Origin: Planctomycetaceae bacterium | GTDB lineage: Bacteria > Planctomycetota > Phycisphaerae > Phycisphaerales > SM1A02 | Direction: 5' to 3' | Assembly (NCBI GenBank): GCA_027488415.1 | Contig: JAIYBS010000145.1 | Location: 1-19,884 of the forward strand | DNA length: 19,884 nt | Part shown: piece by piece, positions 13,244-19,884 of the stretch | Numbering within the stretch: the first letter of the stretch is position 1 | How the letters are laid out: every line of letters begins with the position of its first letter | The notes under the pieces: model-generated | Database searches by the model: none | What the model was told of the DNA's origin: nothing | Seen by the model: only the letters and a program-made list of their open reading frames with translations | Position numbers and translations under genes: made by a program

Positions 13244-14850
13244 GGCGCGGAGGATACGCCTGCCGCGGCGGGCAGCGCGCCGTGGACGACGCGGCCGCCG
13301 AGCAAGGTCGCGGCGACCCGGGGAAGCTCGCGCGACCAGTCGCAGGCGAACGGGTCGTCGGCGAACGCGCAGAGGTCCGCGGCCGCGCCCGGCGCGAGGC
13401 GTCCGAGGTGCGGCGCGCGCAGGGCGTCCGCGGCGCCGGCCGTGTACGCGAGCAGGCACTCCTCGGCCGTGAGCGACTGCTCCGGCATGCAGGTGCCACC
13501 GTCGAGGTCGCGCGCGGTCACGGCCGCGCGGATCCCGAGCAGCGGGTCGCAGCTGACGATCGGCCAGTCGCTGCCGAACGCGAGACGCGCGCCCGCGCGC
13601 GCGAGGTCGCGGAAGCGGAAGAAGGAGCGCATGCGCGCTGCCCCGAGCCGGCTCGGCGCGATGCGCGCGTCGTCGGCCTTGTGCAGCGGTTGCATGCTCG
13701 CGATCCGGCCGTGCATGCGGACGAGGTCGGTGTCGTCGAGCGTCTGGCAGTGCTCGTAGCGCCCGATGCGGGCGTCGTCCTCCGGCGCGATCGCGTCGAG
13801 GGCGACGCGCATCGCCTCGTCGCCGATCGCGTGCACAGCCGGCGAGAACCCGGCATCGAGCACCGCGCGCACCCAGTCGCGCAGGCGGTGCGTGCCGTGG
13901 CGCGCGTCGTGCTCCGCGAACTCGACGAGCAGCCCGCGGTTCGCGGCGTCGTCGGCGTAGGGCGCGAGCATGCGCGCCGTGCGGCTCCCGAGCGTGCCGT
14001 CGATGAAGCTCTTCCAGCCGACGATCGAGAGCAGCCCGTCGCCCGCGAAGGAGCGGCCCCACGAGAGGTCGACCGGCCACTCGCGGTCGAGGATCGTCGC
14101 GAGGACGCGCAGCGTGCAGTCGTCGCGGCGGTGTGCGCGCAGGTGTGCGTGCACGTCCCGCAGGTCGCGCTCATACTCCATGCTGCCGACGGCGGTGATG
14201 CCGAACGCGTTGCAGTGGCGCATCGCGGCGAGGAGCGCCTCGCGGCGGTCCTCCGCGGGCGGCTCCGGCAGGCGCGGGTTCACGAGCCGCCACGCGGCCT
14301 GCTCGAGGAGGAGGCCCGTCGGCTCGCCCCGCGCGTCGAGCACGATCTCGCCGCCCGCGGGGCACGGTTCGCCAGCGATCATCGCGAGGACGGGCCCGTT
14401 CACGAGGCACGCGTGCTGGTCCATGCGGTACGCGACGCACGGCACGTCGCCCGCCCCGCGGAGCCACTCGCGCGTCGGCCGTTCGCCGCCCCAGCCCGCC
14501 TCGTGCCAGCCGAAGGCGCGAAGCCAGCGGCCGGGCGCGAGCGTGCGCGCGCGGGCCGCGATCGCGTCCTCGAACTCCGCGCGCGAGCGCACGCCGGAGA
14601 GGTCGAGCTGCGCCAGCGTCTGCGCGCCGAGCGAGAGGTGCAGGTGCCCGTCGATCAGGCCGGGCGTCACCACCGTGCCCGCGGGCAGCGTGACGGTCGC
14701 GGTGCCGGGCGTGGCGGGCTCGTCGAGCGCCGCGATCCTGCCGCCCTCGATCGTCACCGAACGCGCCCACGGGCGTGCCGCGTCGGCGGTCCAGAAGCGC
14801 GCGCCCTCGAGCCGGACGCGGGCAGGAAGCAGCGAAGTGTGCGCGTCCAT
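13240..14850 (-). CDS. YtcJ-like metal-dependent amidohydrolase
   Basis: Amidohydrolase-superfamily enzyme of the amidohydrolase_3/YtcJ branch, 536 residues, cytoplasmic by sequence. The metal motif is DGHLHL (H69, H71). K280 in GWKSFIDGTLGSRTA is the likely carboxylated lysine or its equivalent. VHAIGDEA (H340), YEHCQT (H367) and AFGSDWPI (D428) complete the site. The C-terminal beta segment (LAPGAAADLCAFADDPF) ends the composite domain. The substrate is not predictable; YtcJ relatives hydrolyse amides of various kinds. The ATG at 14850 is preferred because TAGGAT is nine bases upstream; an ATG at 14859 lies next to that hexamer. The stop overlaps the M50 protease start. Confidence 0.9.
   Translation of the reverse strand: MDAHTSLLPARVRLEGARFWTADAARPWARSVTIEGGRIAALDEPATPGTATVTLPAGTVVTPGLIDGHLHLSLGAQTLAQLDLSGVRSRAEFEDAIAARARTLAPGRWLRAFGWHEAGWGGERPTREWLRGAGDVPCVAYRMDQHACLVNGPVLAMIAGEPCPAGGEIVLDARGEPTGLLLEQAAWRLVNPRLPEPPAEDRREALLAAMRHCNAFGITAVGSMEYERDLRDVHAHLRAHRRDDCTLRVLATILDREWPVDLSWGRSFAGDGLLSIVGWKSFIDGTLGSRTARMLAPYADDAANRGLLVEFAEHDARHGTHRLRDWVRAVLDAGFSPAVHAIGDEAMRVALDAIAPEDDARIGRYEHCQTLDDTDLVRMHGRIASMQPLHKADDARIAPSRLGAARMRSFFRFRDLARAGARLAFGSDWPIVSCDPLLGIRAAVTARDLDGGTCMPEQSLTAEECLLAYTAGAADALRAPHLGRLAPGAAADLCAFADDPFACDWSRELPRVAATLLGGRVVHGALPAAAGVSSAP
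13251..13256 (-). promoter_or_regulatory. -10-like TATCCT inside the amidohydrolase end, before the M50 gene
   Basis: TATCCT on the minus strand with seven bases to the M50 ATG at 13243, embedded in the last codons of the upstream gene. This would allow M50 expression apart from the amidohydrolase. Confidence 0.4.
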
Positions 14851-14858
14851 GGGACGCA

Positions 14859-14865
14859 TATCCTA
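14859..14865. promoter_or_regulatory. Overlapping divergent -10-like hexamers
   Basis: TATCCT on the plus strand (14859-14864, seven bases to ATG 14872) shares five base pairs with TAGGAT on the minus strand (14865-14860, nine bases to ATG 14850). The two genes are separated by 21 bases. AGGAGG (14865-14870) precedes ATG 14872 by one base, too close to act as a normal Shine-Dalgarno. Confidence 0.5.
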
Positions 14866-14871
14866 GGAGGC

Positions 14872-15693
14872 ATGTCGCACCACCATCACGACCGCCACCG
14901 CAAGGGCGAGGCGCCCGCTCACCTGTTCTGGACCAAGAAGCGCATCGCGATCGTGGCGGTGATCGCGCTCGCGGCGATGGCCGCGTTCGTGGTGCTGACC
15001 GCGTGCGAGAAGGCGCCTGCGCCGAAGGGCCCGACCCCGGTGGTGCCGGCGGCGCCCGGCGCCGCGGCAGCGACGAAGCCCGCGCAGCAGCAGGCGGCCG
15101 GCGTGCCGATGCCTGCGTCGGGAGCGACCGCGGGCGCGGATGCGCAGAAGATCGCGTCCGCTCCGCCTGCGGCTGGCCAGAGCCAGGCGGGCGGCTACGC
15201 GGTGAGCGGCCCCGACGGTGACCAGACGCGGATCGAGGTCGGCGGGCTCGTGATGCCGAAGCCCGTCACCTGGGTGTGGACCGCGCCGACGATGCAGTTC
15301 CGCGCGCTGCAGTACGCGGTGCCCGCGCTCGGCGTGAACTCGCCGGCGGCGGAGCTCGTCTTCAGCGTGTTTCCCGCGGGCGACGGCGGCCCGGTGGACG
15401 CGAACCTCGACCGCTGGGCGAACCAGTTCCGCGAGGGCGAGGCGGCGGCGCAGTCGAAGCGCGCCGAGGGCGCGGTGGGCGGCCTTAAGGTGTCGACGAT
15501 CGAGAGCGTGGGCGCGTACATGGGCATGGGTGCGGCGGCGCCGCGCCCGGGCTACATGCAGCTCGGCGCGATCGTGCAGGCCCCGGGGCGCAACGTGTTC
15601 ATCAAGATCGTCGGGCCGCAGGCCACCGTCGAGTCGAACCGCAAGGGCTTCGAGGCGATGCTCGCCGGGATCCGCGACGCGTCTGCGAAGTGA
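14872..15693 (+). CDS. Membrane-anchored lipoprotein of unknown function with His-rich N terminus
   Basis: A 273-residue protein I do not recognise. The N terminus is MSHHHHDRHRKGE, a basic stretch TKKR (21-24), then a hydrophobic segment 25-43 ending in LTAC. That is a lipobox with C45 as the acylated residue, although the region before it is unusually long. Residues 46-115 are a Pro/Ala-rich linker. Residues 116-270 look like one globular domain: TRIEVGGLVMPKPVTWVWT, FRALQYAVPA, AELVFSVFP, a helix around NQFREGEAAA, and FIKIVGPQATVE. The last resembles small planctomycete lipoproteins of unknown role. The histidines may bind metal ions. It precedes the nitrilase gene by 55 bases with no obvious terminator. 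Confidence 0.75.
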   Translation: MSHHHHDRHRKGEAPAHLFWTKKRIAIVAVIALAAMAAFVVLTACEKAPAPKGPTPVVPAAPGAAAATKPAQQQAAGVPMPASGATAGADAQKIASAPPAAGQSQAGGYAVSGPDGDQTRIEVGGLVMPKPVTWVWTAPTMQFRALQYAVPALGVNSPAAELVFSVFPAGDGGPVDANLDRWANQFREGEAAAQSKRAEGAVGGLKVSTIESVGAYMGMGAAAPRPGYMQLGAIVQAPGRNVFIKIVGPQATVESNRKGFEAMLAGIRDASAK

Positions 15694-15736
15694 CGCTGCC
15701 GCTCGGGCGTTCGCGTCGCCGCGAGTGCGCGTTTCC

Positions 15737-15742
15737 TAGACT
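15737..15742 (+). promoter_or_regulatory. -10-like TAGACT before the nitrilase-family gene
   Basis: TAGACT, six bases, ATG 15749. There is no Shine-Dalgarno in the 20 bases upstream. Confidence 0.45.
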
Positions 15743-15748
15743 GCGCGG

Positions 15749-16765
15749 ATGACCAGCACGAACGCCCCCGGACGCTACTACGCGGCCGCGATGCAGACCT
15801 CCCTGCCCGCGCTCCGGGACCGCGAGGGCGTGCCGGGCCGGGTGGCGGAGCTCGTGAGGATGGCCGAGGGCACGCTCGCCGGCTACGCGCCGTTCCACGA
15901 CGTCCGCCTGTTCGCGTTCCCCGAGTTCGCGCACTGCGCGCCGATGTACACGACGGTCGAGGAGCTCCTCGCGAGGACCGCGGTGCGGCCCGAGGACCAC
16001 GTGGCGCCGTACGAGCGCTTCTGCCGCGCGAACGGCGTGTTCGTGCAGACCGGCACGTTCATCGAGCACGACCCGGCGTACCCGGGCGCGGTGTTCAACA
16101 CGACGCTCCTCGTCGGGCCGGGCGGAATCCTCGCCAAGTACCGCAAGGTGAACCCGTGGATCCCGTGGGAGGTGCACGCGAGCCCGCACGACCTGCCCGG
16201 CTACCGCGAGGAGATGTTCCCCGTGGCGGACACCGAGATCGGCCGGATCGGCTGCGCGATCTGCTACGACTGGCTCTTCCCCGAGGCGATCCGGCAGCTG
16301 GCGTTCAACGGCGCGGAGGTGCTCGTGCGCGTGAGCGCGTACATGGACCCGTGGGGCGCGCAGCAGCCGATGGACTGGTGGACGCTCGTGAACCGCACGC
16401 GCGCGGTGGAGAACACGGCCTACGTGGTCGCGGCGAACCAGGCCGCGAACGTGCCCGACTACCCGCCGTTCAGCTGGCCGGGCGGCAGCATGGTGGTGGA
16501 CTTCGACGGGCGCGTCCTCGCGCAGGCCGAGCCCGGCCCGTTCACGAAGGTCGTCGTGGCGCCGATCGACATCGGCACGCTGCGCGCCGAGCGCGCGCGG
16601 CGCGGCGGCCACGACATGCTCGGCCACCTGCGCACCGAGGCGTACCGCTACATGAACCGGCCCCGCTTCCCGGGGCAGGGAAGCGGGGCCGTGAGCATTG
16701 CGGGGAACGAGGCGAGGATCGCGGGGGCGAAGGGTTCGTCCCTTACTTCACCGCGTTCCAGTTGA
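15749..16765 (+). CDS. Nitrilase-superfamily amidohydrolase
   Basis: Carbon-nitrogen hydrolase of 338 residues; probably an amidase, possibly formamidase-like, cytoplasmic. The catalytic triad is visible: E59 in FAFPEFAH, K133 in YRKVNPWIPW and C172 in GCAICYDWLFPEA. ENTAYVVAANQA (about 225-236) and GGSMVVDFDGRVLA further support the fold. The last 45 residues, after EAYRYMNRP, look non-conserved: they are encoded across a strong hairpin (16659-16690) and run 23 bases into the convergent superoxide dismutase gene. The exact substrate cannot be told. The start at 15749 fits both the fold (first strand YYAAAMQTS) and the -10-like TAGACT. Confidence 0.9.
   Translation: MTSTNAPGRYYAAAMQTSLPALRDREGVPGRVAELVRMAEGTLAGYAPFHDVRLFAFPEFAHCAPMYTTVEELLARTAVRPEDHVAPYERFCRANGVFVQTGTFIEHDPAYPGAVFNTTLLVGPGGILAKYRKVNPWIPWEVHASPHDLPGYREEMFPVADTEIGRIGCAICYDWLFPEAIRQLAFNGAEVLVRVSAYMDPWGAQQPMDWWTLVNRTRAVENTAYVVAANQAANVPDYPPFSWPGGSMVVDFDGRVLAQAEPGPFTKVVVAPIDIGTLRAERARRGGHDMLGHLRTEAYRYMNRPRFPGQGSGAVSIAGNEARIAGAKGSSLTSPRSS
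16659..16690. terminator. Strong hairpin inside the nitrilase 3' end, probable SOD terminator
   Basis: Perfect 13-base arms (GGCCCCGCTTCCC at 16659-16671 and its complement at 16678-16690) with a 6-base loop. On the minus strand it begins 53 bases past the superoxide dismutase stop. No T-run follows in either direction. It encodes RPRFPGQGSGA in the nitrilase frame. Confidence 0.6.
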
Positions 16766-17507
16766 CGACTTCCCAGAAGCCCTTCAGGTAGTCCGCGCGG
16801 CGGTTCTGGTAGTTGAGGTAGTACGCGTGCTCCCAGACGTCGACGCCGAGGAGCGGGTGGCCGACGACGTCGACGAGGCCCTCCATCAGCGGGTTGTCCT
16901 GGTTCGGCGTGCTGGTGATCACGAGCGAGCCGTCGGCCTTGCGCACGAGCCAGGCCCAGCCGCTTCCGAAGCGCTTCATCGCCGCGTCGGCGAACTGCGC
17001 CTTGAAGTTGTCCATGCTGCCGAAGTGCTTGTCGATCGCGGCCGCGAGCTCGGCGCTCGGCGCGCCGCCCTGGCCCTTGGGCGCCATCCAATTCCAGAAC
17101 ATCGAGTGGTTCCAGTGCCCGCCGCCGTTGTTGCGCACCGCGGCCTTCACGGCGTCGGGCGCCTCCTTCGCCTTGCGGCAGATGTCCTCGATCGACATCG
17201 AGGCCCACGCGGTGCCGTCGACGGCCTTGTTCAGGTTGTCGACGTACGCCTGGTGGTGCTTCGTGCGGTGGATGTTCATCGTCTTCTGGTCGATGAACGG
17301 CTCGAGGGCGTTCTCGGCGTACGGCAGCTCGGGCAGCGTGAAGGGCATCTTCTTCTCCTGTGAAGCGGTTGAGGCGGTGGTGGCGGAAGGAATGGCCGCG
17401 CAGGCACCCGCCATCGCGGCCGCGGCGGCGGCCCCGGCGGTCGCGACGAGGAAGTCGCGGCGGTCGGGGCTGCGCGGGTCGGATGCGTTGCGGGATGCAC
17501 GGTCCAT
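16743..17507 (-). CDS. sodA: Superoxide dismutase (Mn/Fe family, Mn-type residues) with Tat signal
   Basis: Dismutes superoxide to oxygen and peroxide. The full frame has 254 residues. Metal ligands are H80 (MNIHRTKHH), H134 (HWNHSMFW), D223 and H227 (GVDVWEHAYY). GGGHWNH and the glutamine in TPNQDNPL favour the manganese type, though cambialistic use is possible. Residues 1-50 are a Tat signal: DRRDFL (15-20), an Ala-rich hydrophobic stretch, then AGAC, which could be a lipobox. The mature domain begins at M54 (MPFTLPELPYAENAL), exactly where a normal cytoplasmic SOD starts, and that ATG has its own AGGAG six bases upstream. Two products, exported and cytoplasmic, are therefore possible. TATCCT lies nine bases before the outer ATG. 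Confidence 0.95.
   Translation of the reverse strand: MDRASRNASDPRSPDRRDFLVATAGAAAAAAMAGACAAIPSATTASTASQEKKMPFTLPELPYAENALEPFIDQKTMNIHRTKHHQAYVDNLNKAVDGTAWASMSIEDICRKAKEAPDAVKAAVRNNGGGHWNHSMFWNWMAPKGQGGAPSAELAAAIDKHFGSMDNFKAQFADAAMKRFGSGWAWLVRKADGSLVITSTPNQDNPLMEGLVDVVGHPLLGVDVWEHAYYLNYQNRRADYLKGFWEVVNWNAVK
17346..17359 (-). promoter_or_regulatory. Internal ribosome site and start for a cytoplasmic SOD
   Basis: On the minus strand AGGAG (17359-17355), AAGAAG, then ATG (17348-17346), the codon for M54 of the long form. The spacing is ideal, whereas the outer start at 17507 has no Shine-Dalgarno. Confidence 0.55.
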
Positions 17508-17516
17508 GGGAGAGAG

Positions 17517-17538
17517 AGGATAGCCACGCTGCTACCCT
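17517..17538. promoter_or_regulatory. Divergent -10-like hexamers of SOD and thiE
   Basis: The minus strand has TATCCT (17522-17517), nine bases from the SOD ATG. The plus strand has TACCCT (17533-17538), six bases from the thiE ATG. The whole divergent gap is 37 bases. Confidence 0.45.
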
Positions 17539-17544
17539 CCGGAG

Positions 17545-18252
17545 ATGCATTTCGGCGGCCAAGGCATTCATCGCGGCCCAGCGTGCGGGGCAGTGGGCGG
17601 GGAAGAGGGCGGGGAAATCGCCGCGCCTCGCCAGCGTCGCGTGTGCGTGCTGCTGACGGAGCGGCTCTGCGCGCTGCCGTGGCGCGAGGCGCTCGCCGCG
17701 GCGCTCGCTGGCGGCGCCGACTGCATCCAGGTGCGCGAGAAGGAGATGGAGGGCGGCGCGCTCGCGGATCGCGTGCGCGAGGTGATCGCGCTCGCGCGGC
17801 CGGCAGGCGCGGCGGTCGTCGTGAACGACCGCGCGGACGTCGCGCTCGCGTGCGGCGCCGACGGCGTGCACGTGGGGCAGGGCGACCTCTCCGTGGCGGA
17901 CGTGCGGCGCATCGCGGGCACGGCGCTCGAGGTCGGCGTCAGCACGCACTCGCTCGCCGAGGCGCGCGCCGCCGTCGAGGCGGGCGCGGACTCGTGCGGC
18001 GTGGGCGCCATGTTCGCGACGGCGCTCAAGCCGGGGATCGTCCCGGGCGGCACCGCGTACCTGCGCGAGTTCCTGGCGGCGTTCCCGCGGGTGCCGCATC
18101 TTGCGATCGGCGGGATCACGCCGGCGAACGTCGCGGAGCTCGCCGCGTGCGGCTGCCGCGGCGTGGCGGTGAGCGGCGTGGTGTGCGGCTCGCGCGACCC
18201 GGCGTCCGTCGTGCGGGCGCTGCGCGCGGCGATCGAGGGCGGGGGCGCGTGA
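17545..18252 (+). CDS. thiE: Thiamine-phosphate synthase
   Basis: Joins HMP pyrophosphate and thiazole phosphate to make thiamine phosphate. It has 235 residues, a TIM barrel. Conserved segments are IQVREKEMEGG (61-71, the QLREK site), VVNDRADVA (93-100), DGVHVGQGDL (106-115), GVSTHSLAEA (131-140), a VGAMFATALKPG phosphate-side loop and AIGGITPANVAEL (187-199). The first 30 residues are Gly-rich and not family-like, so translation might begin later, but TACCCT six bases before this ATG supports it. The stop overlaps the next gene's start as TGATG. No other thi gene is nearby. Confidence 0.92.
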   Translation: MHFGGQGIHRGPACGAVGGEEGGEIAAPRQRRVCVLLTERLCALPWREALAAALAGGADCIQVREKEMEGGALADRVREVIALARPAGAAVVVNDRADVALACGADGVHVGQGDLSVADVRRIAGTALEVGVSTHSLAEARAAVEAGADSCGVGAMFATALKPGIVPGGTAYLREFLAAFPRVPHLAIGGITPANVAELAACGCRGVAVSGVVCGSRDPASVVRALRAAIEGGGA

Positions 18253-19094
18253 TGGCGGGCCGCGTCACGGACGTCCGGTTCACGCTGCTCGGCACGGGCA
18301 CGAGCTCGGGGATCCCGGTGATCGCGTGCGACTGCGCGACGTGCGCGAGCGACGACCCGCGCGACCGGCGCACGCGCGTCGGCGCGATGCTCGAGTTCAC
18401 CGACCCCGACGGGAACCCGCGCACGGTGCTCGTCGACTGCCCGCCCGACCACCGCGAGCACGCGCTGCGTCACCGCATCCGCCGCGTCGACGCGATCCTC
18501 TTCACACACGCGCACGTCGACCACGTGTTCGGCCTCGACGACGCGCGGCTCTACAACGTGAGCATGAAGGCGCCGGTGCACCTGTACGCGGAGCGGACGG
18601 TGCTCGACGACCTGTCGCGCATCTACGACCACATCTTCCGGCCCGACCGGAACGTCAACAAGAGCTTCGTGGCCGACGTCGTCGCGCACGAGATCGAGCC
18701 GGGGCGCCCGGTCGCGCTGTTCGGCGTCGAGGCGACGCCGGTGCGGCTGCTGCACGGCGCGCTTCCGATCGTCGGCTGGCGCTTCGACGCGCCCGGGAGC
18801 TCGGCCGCGCACGGGACGGCCGCGAACCTGCCGCTCGCCTACTGCACGGACGTGAACGTGATCCCCGACGAGTCGTGGCCCCGGCTCGAGGGCCTCGACA
18901 CGCTGGTGCTCGACATGCTCCGCGAGCGGGCGCACCCGACGCACTTCAGTCTCTCGGAGTCCCTGGCGGCGGCGGCGCGGACCGGGGCCCGGCGGACAGT
19001 GGTCACCCACATGACCCACGACGTGCGCCACGCGGAGCTCGCCGCGCGGCTCCCGGCGGGCGTGGAGCTGGGGTTCGACGGGCTGCGGCTCTGA
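18252..19094 (+). CDS. Metallo-beta-lactamase-fold hydrolase, PhnP-like
   Basis: A 280-residue MBL-fold phosphodiesterase-type enzyme. The N-terminal LLGTGTSSGIPVIACDC is followed by a CxCxxC cluster (C26, C28, C31), the arrangement that holds a structural zinc in PhnP. The active-site motif is FTHAHVDHVFGLDD (H86, H88, D90, H91), with further ligands at H168 (LLHGA), D200 (CTDVN) and H253 (VVTHMTHD); H231 in HPTHFSL may match PhnP's structural histidine. Neighbouring genes give no phosphonate context, so cyclic-phosphodiester hydrolysis is inferred from family only. Its ATG shares one base with the thiE stop (TGATG), indicating translational coupling. Confidence 0.88.
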   Translation: MAGRVTDVRFTLLGTGTSSGIPVIACDCATCASDDPRDRRTRVGAMLEFTDPDGNPRTVLVDCPPDHREHALRHRIRRVDAILFTHAHVDHVFGLDDARLYNVSMKAPVHLYAERTVLDDLSRIYDHIFRPDRNVNKSFVADVVAHEIEPGRPVALFGVEATPVRLLHGALPIVGWRFDAPGSSAAHGTAANLPLAYCTDVNVIPDESWPRLEGLDTLVLDMLRERAHPTHFSLSESLAAAARTGARRTVVTHMTHDVRHAELAARLPAGVELGFDGLRL

Positions 19095-19166
19095 GTCCGC
19101 GGGCGGGGCGCAAGGTCCGGAGAAAACGGCGCGAAAAGGCGCCCGGAACGGGCTCCCGGTCTGGCG

Positions 19167-19172
19167 TATCAT
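19167..19172 (+). promoter_or_regulatory. -10-like TATCAT before atpG
   Basis: TATCAT, with TGGCG just upstream, lies ten bases before the atpG ATG. No good -35 and no Shine-Dalgarno are seen. The 88-base gap also holds a weak GCCCG-GAA-CGGGC hairpin (19141-19153). Confidence 0.45.
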
Positions 19173-19182
19173 TCCTCCCCCT

Positions 19183-19884
19183 ATGGCACAGCTCCGCGAA
19201 ATCAAGAAGCGCATGGGCGCCGTGAAGACGATCCAGCGCATCACCAAGACGATGCAGATGATCGCCACCGCCAAGTTCACGGCGGCGCTCGCTCGTGCCA
19301 AGAACAGCCGTCCGTACACCGACACCATCCGCGAGCTCGTGGGCAAGGTCTCCGCGCAGGCGGGCGACGCGGGTCACCCGCTGCTCGACGCCCCGGCGCG
19401 CGCCTCGGGCAAGGAGCTCGTGCTGGTGATCTCGAGCGACCGCGGCCTGTGCGGCGCGTACAACTCGAACGTCCTGCGCACCGCCGGCAAGGTGCTCGCG
19501 GAAGTGCGCGGCGGCGGCGGCGAGGTCGTGCTCGACGTCAGCGGCCGCAAGGCGGTCGCGTTCTTCAAGTACCAGAAGCTGGAGGTCTCCGCGCGCCACG
19601 CCGTCGGCGACCGTCCGCAGTACGACGCGGTCGAGAAGATCGCGCAGGGCTACATCGACCGGTACGTCGCCGGCGAGTTCAGCTCGGTGAAGGTCGTCTA
19701 CATGCGGTTCATCTCCGCGGCGCGTCAGCGTCCCGAGGTGATGCAGCTCCTGCCCCTCACGCTGCCGAAGGCCGCGGAGGGCGAGTCGGCGAAGGGCGCG
19801 AACGCGCCCGCCGGAAGCGTGAAGCGGACGGATCGCAGCATCGCGGCCGTCGGCAGGACGTCCGCCGTGCCGTGCGACCAGGAA
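19183..19884 (+). CDS. atpG: ATP synthase F1 gamma subunit (truncated by window end)
   Basis: Central rotary shaft of F1. 234 residues are visible out of the usual 285-300. The N-terminal helix MAQLREIKKRMGAVKTIQRI and TKTMQMIATAKF are diagnostic. LVLVISSDRGLCGAYNSNV (79-97) is the central-domain signature, and MRFISAARQRPEVMQLLPL (174-192) ends the Rossmann part. After residue 193 the sequence becomes low-complexity (AAEGESAKGANAP) and then unlike the family, where a DYxFEP strand and the long C-terminal helix should follow. This could be a long insertion or an error near the sequence end. The gene upstream is the MBL hydrolase, not atpA, so atpG appears to open its own unit. Confidence 0.93.
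   Translation, partial: MAQLREIKKRMGAVKTIQRITKTMQMIATAKFTAALARAKNSRPYTDTIRELVGKVSAQAGDAGHPLLDAPARASGKELVLVISSDRGLCGAYNSNVLRTAGKVLAEVRGGGGEVVLDVSGRKAVAFFKYQKLEVSARHAVGDRPQYDAVEKIAQGYIDRYVAGEFSSVKVVYMRFISAARQRPEVMQLLPLTLPKAAEGESAKGANAPAGSVKRTDRSIAAVGRTSAVPCDQE

Noticed and set aside
13282..14871. Upstream extension of the 14872 lipoprotein frame
   Set aside because: It runs antisense through the amidohydrolase, which has all catalytic motifs; the signal peptide and promoter place the start at 14872.
19141..19153. GCCCG-GAA-CGGGC as terminator of the thiE-MBL unit
   Set aside because: The stem is five pairs with no T-run, within the range expected by chance at this GC content.
1..19884. CRISPR arrays, tRNA or rRNA genes, insertion sequences and phage genes
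   Set aside because: I looked for spaced direct repeats, tRNA-like cloverleaf ends, transposase or integrase motifs, and saw none.

Overview
The window is very GC-rich bacterial chromosome, densely packed with genes on both strands and with no gap longer than about 200 bases. A planctomycete, probably of the Phycisphaerae type, fits best. The reasons are a lipoprotein with two DUF1080 (3-keto-disaccharide hydrolase) domains, a futalosine-pathway menaquinone gene (mqnA), a sigma-70-like protein fused to N-terminal helix-turn-helix domains, and many genes with a -10-like hexamer directly before the start codon and no usable Shine-Dalgarno. This assignment is inference; no 16S or marker comparison was possible.

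Layout. 1-794 (-): start of a DEAD-box RNA helicase, cut by the window edge. 927-4739 (+): alr, mqnA and a degenerate sigma-like protein, closely spaced and probably co-transcribed. 4747-5793 (-): rplM-rpsI with a clear promoter and a terminator. 5832-7271 (+): CPBP membrane protease. 7270-7349: a perfect 38-bp inverted repeat between convergent genes. 7350-8820 (-): HNH endonuclease and a possible TIM-barrel protein. 8850-10229 (+): DUF1080 lipoprotein. 10278-10637 (-): queD. 10748-12335 (-): rpsP-trmD-rplS with a structured leader and no rimM. 12533-14850 (-): YtcJ-like amidohydrolase overlapping an M50 protease. 14872-16765 (+): a lipoprotein and a nitrilase-superfamily enzyme. 16743-17507 (-): superoxide dismutase with a Tat signal and an internal ribosome-bound start. 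17545-19094 (+): thiE and a PhnP-like metallo-hydrolase. 19183-19884 (+): atpG, cut by the window end.

Most genes are housekeeping: ribosomal proteins, cofactor synthesis (menaquinone, thiamine, queuosine), cell wall precursor supply and energy. I see no phage, insertion sequence, CRISPR array, tRNA or rRNA. The unusual material is in signals and architecture: the repeated TAnnnT-N6-10-start arrangement at eleven genes, the long perfect palindrome and a possible relative after rplS, the degenerate sigma-like protein, the two starts of the superoxide dismutase, and several structured leaders.
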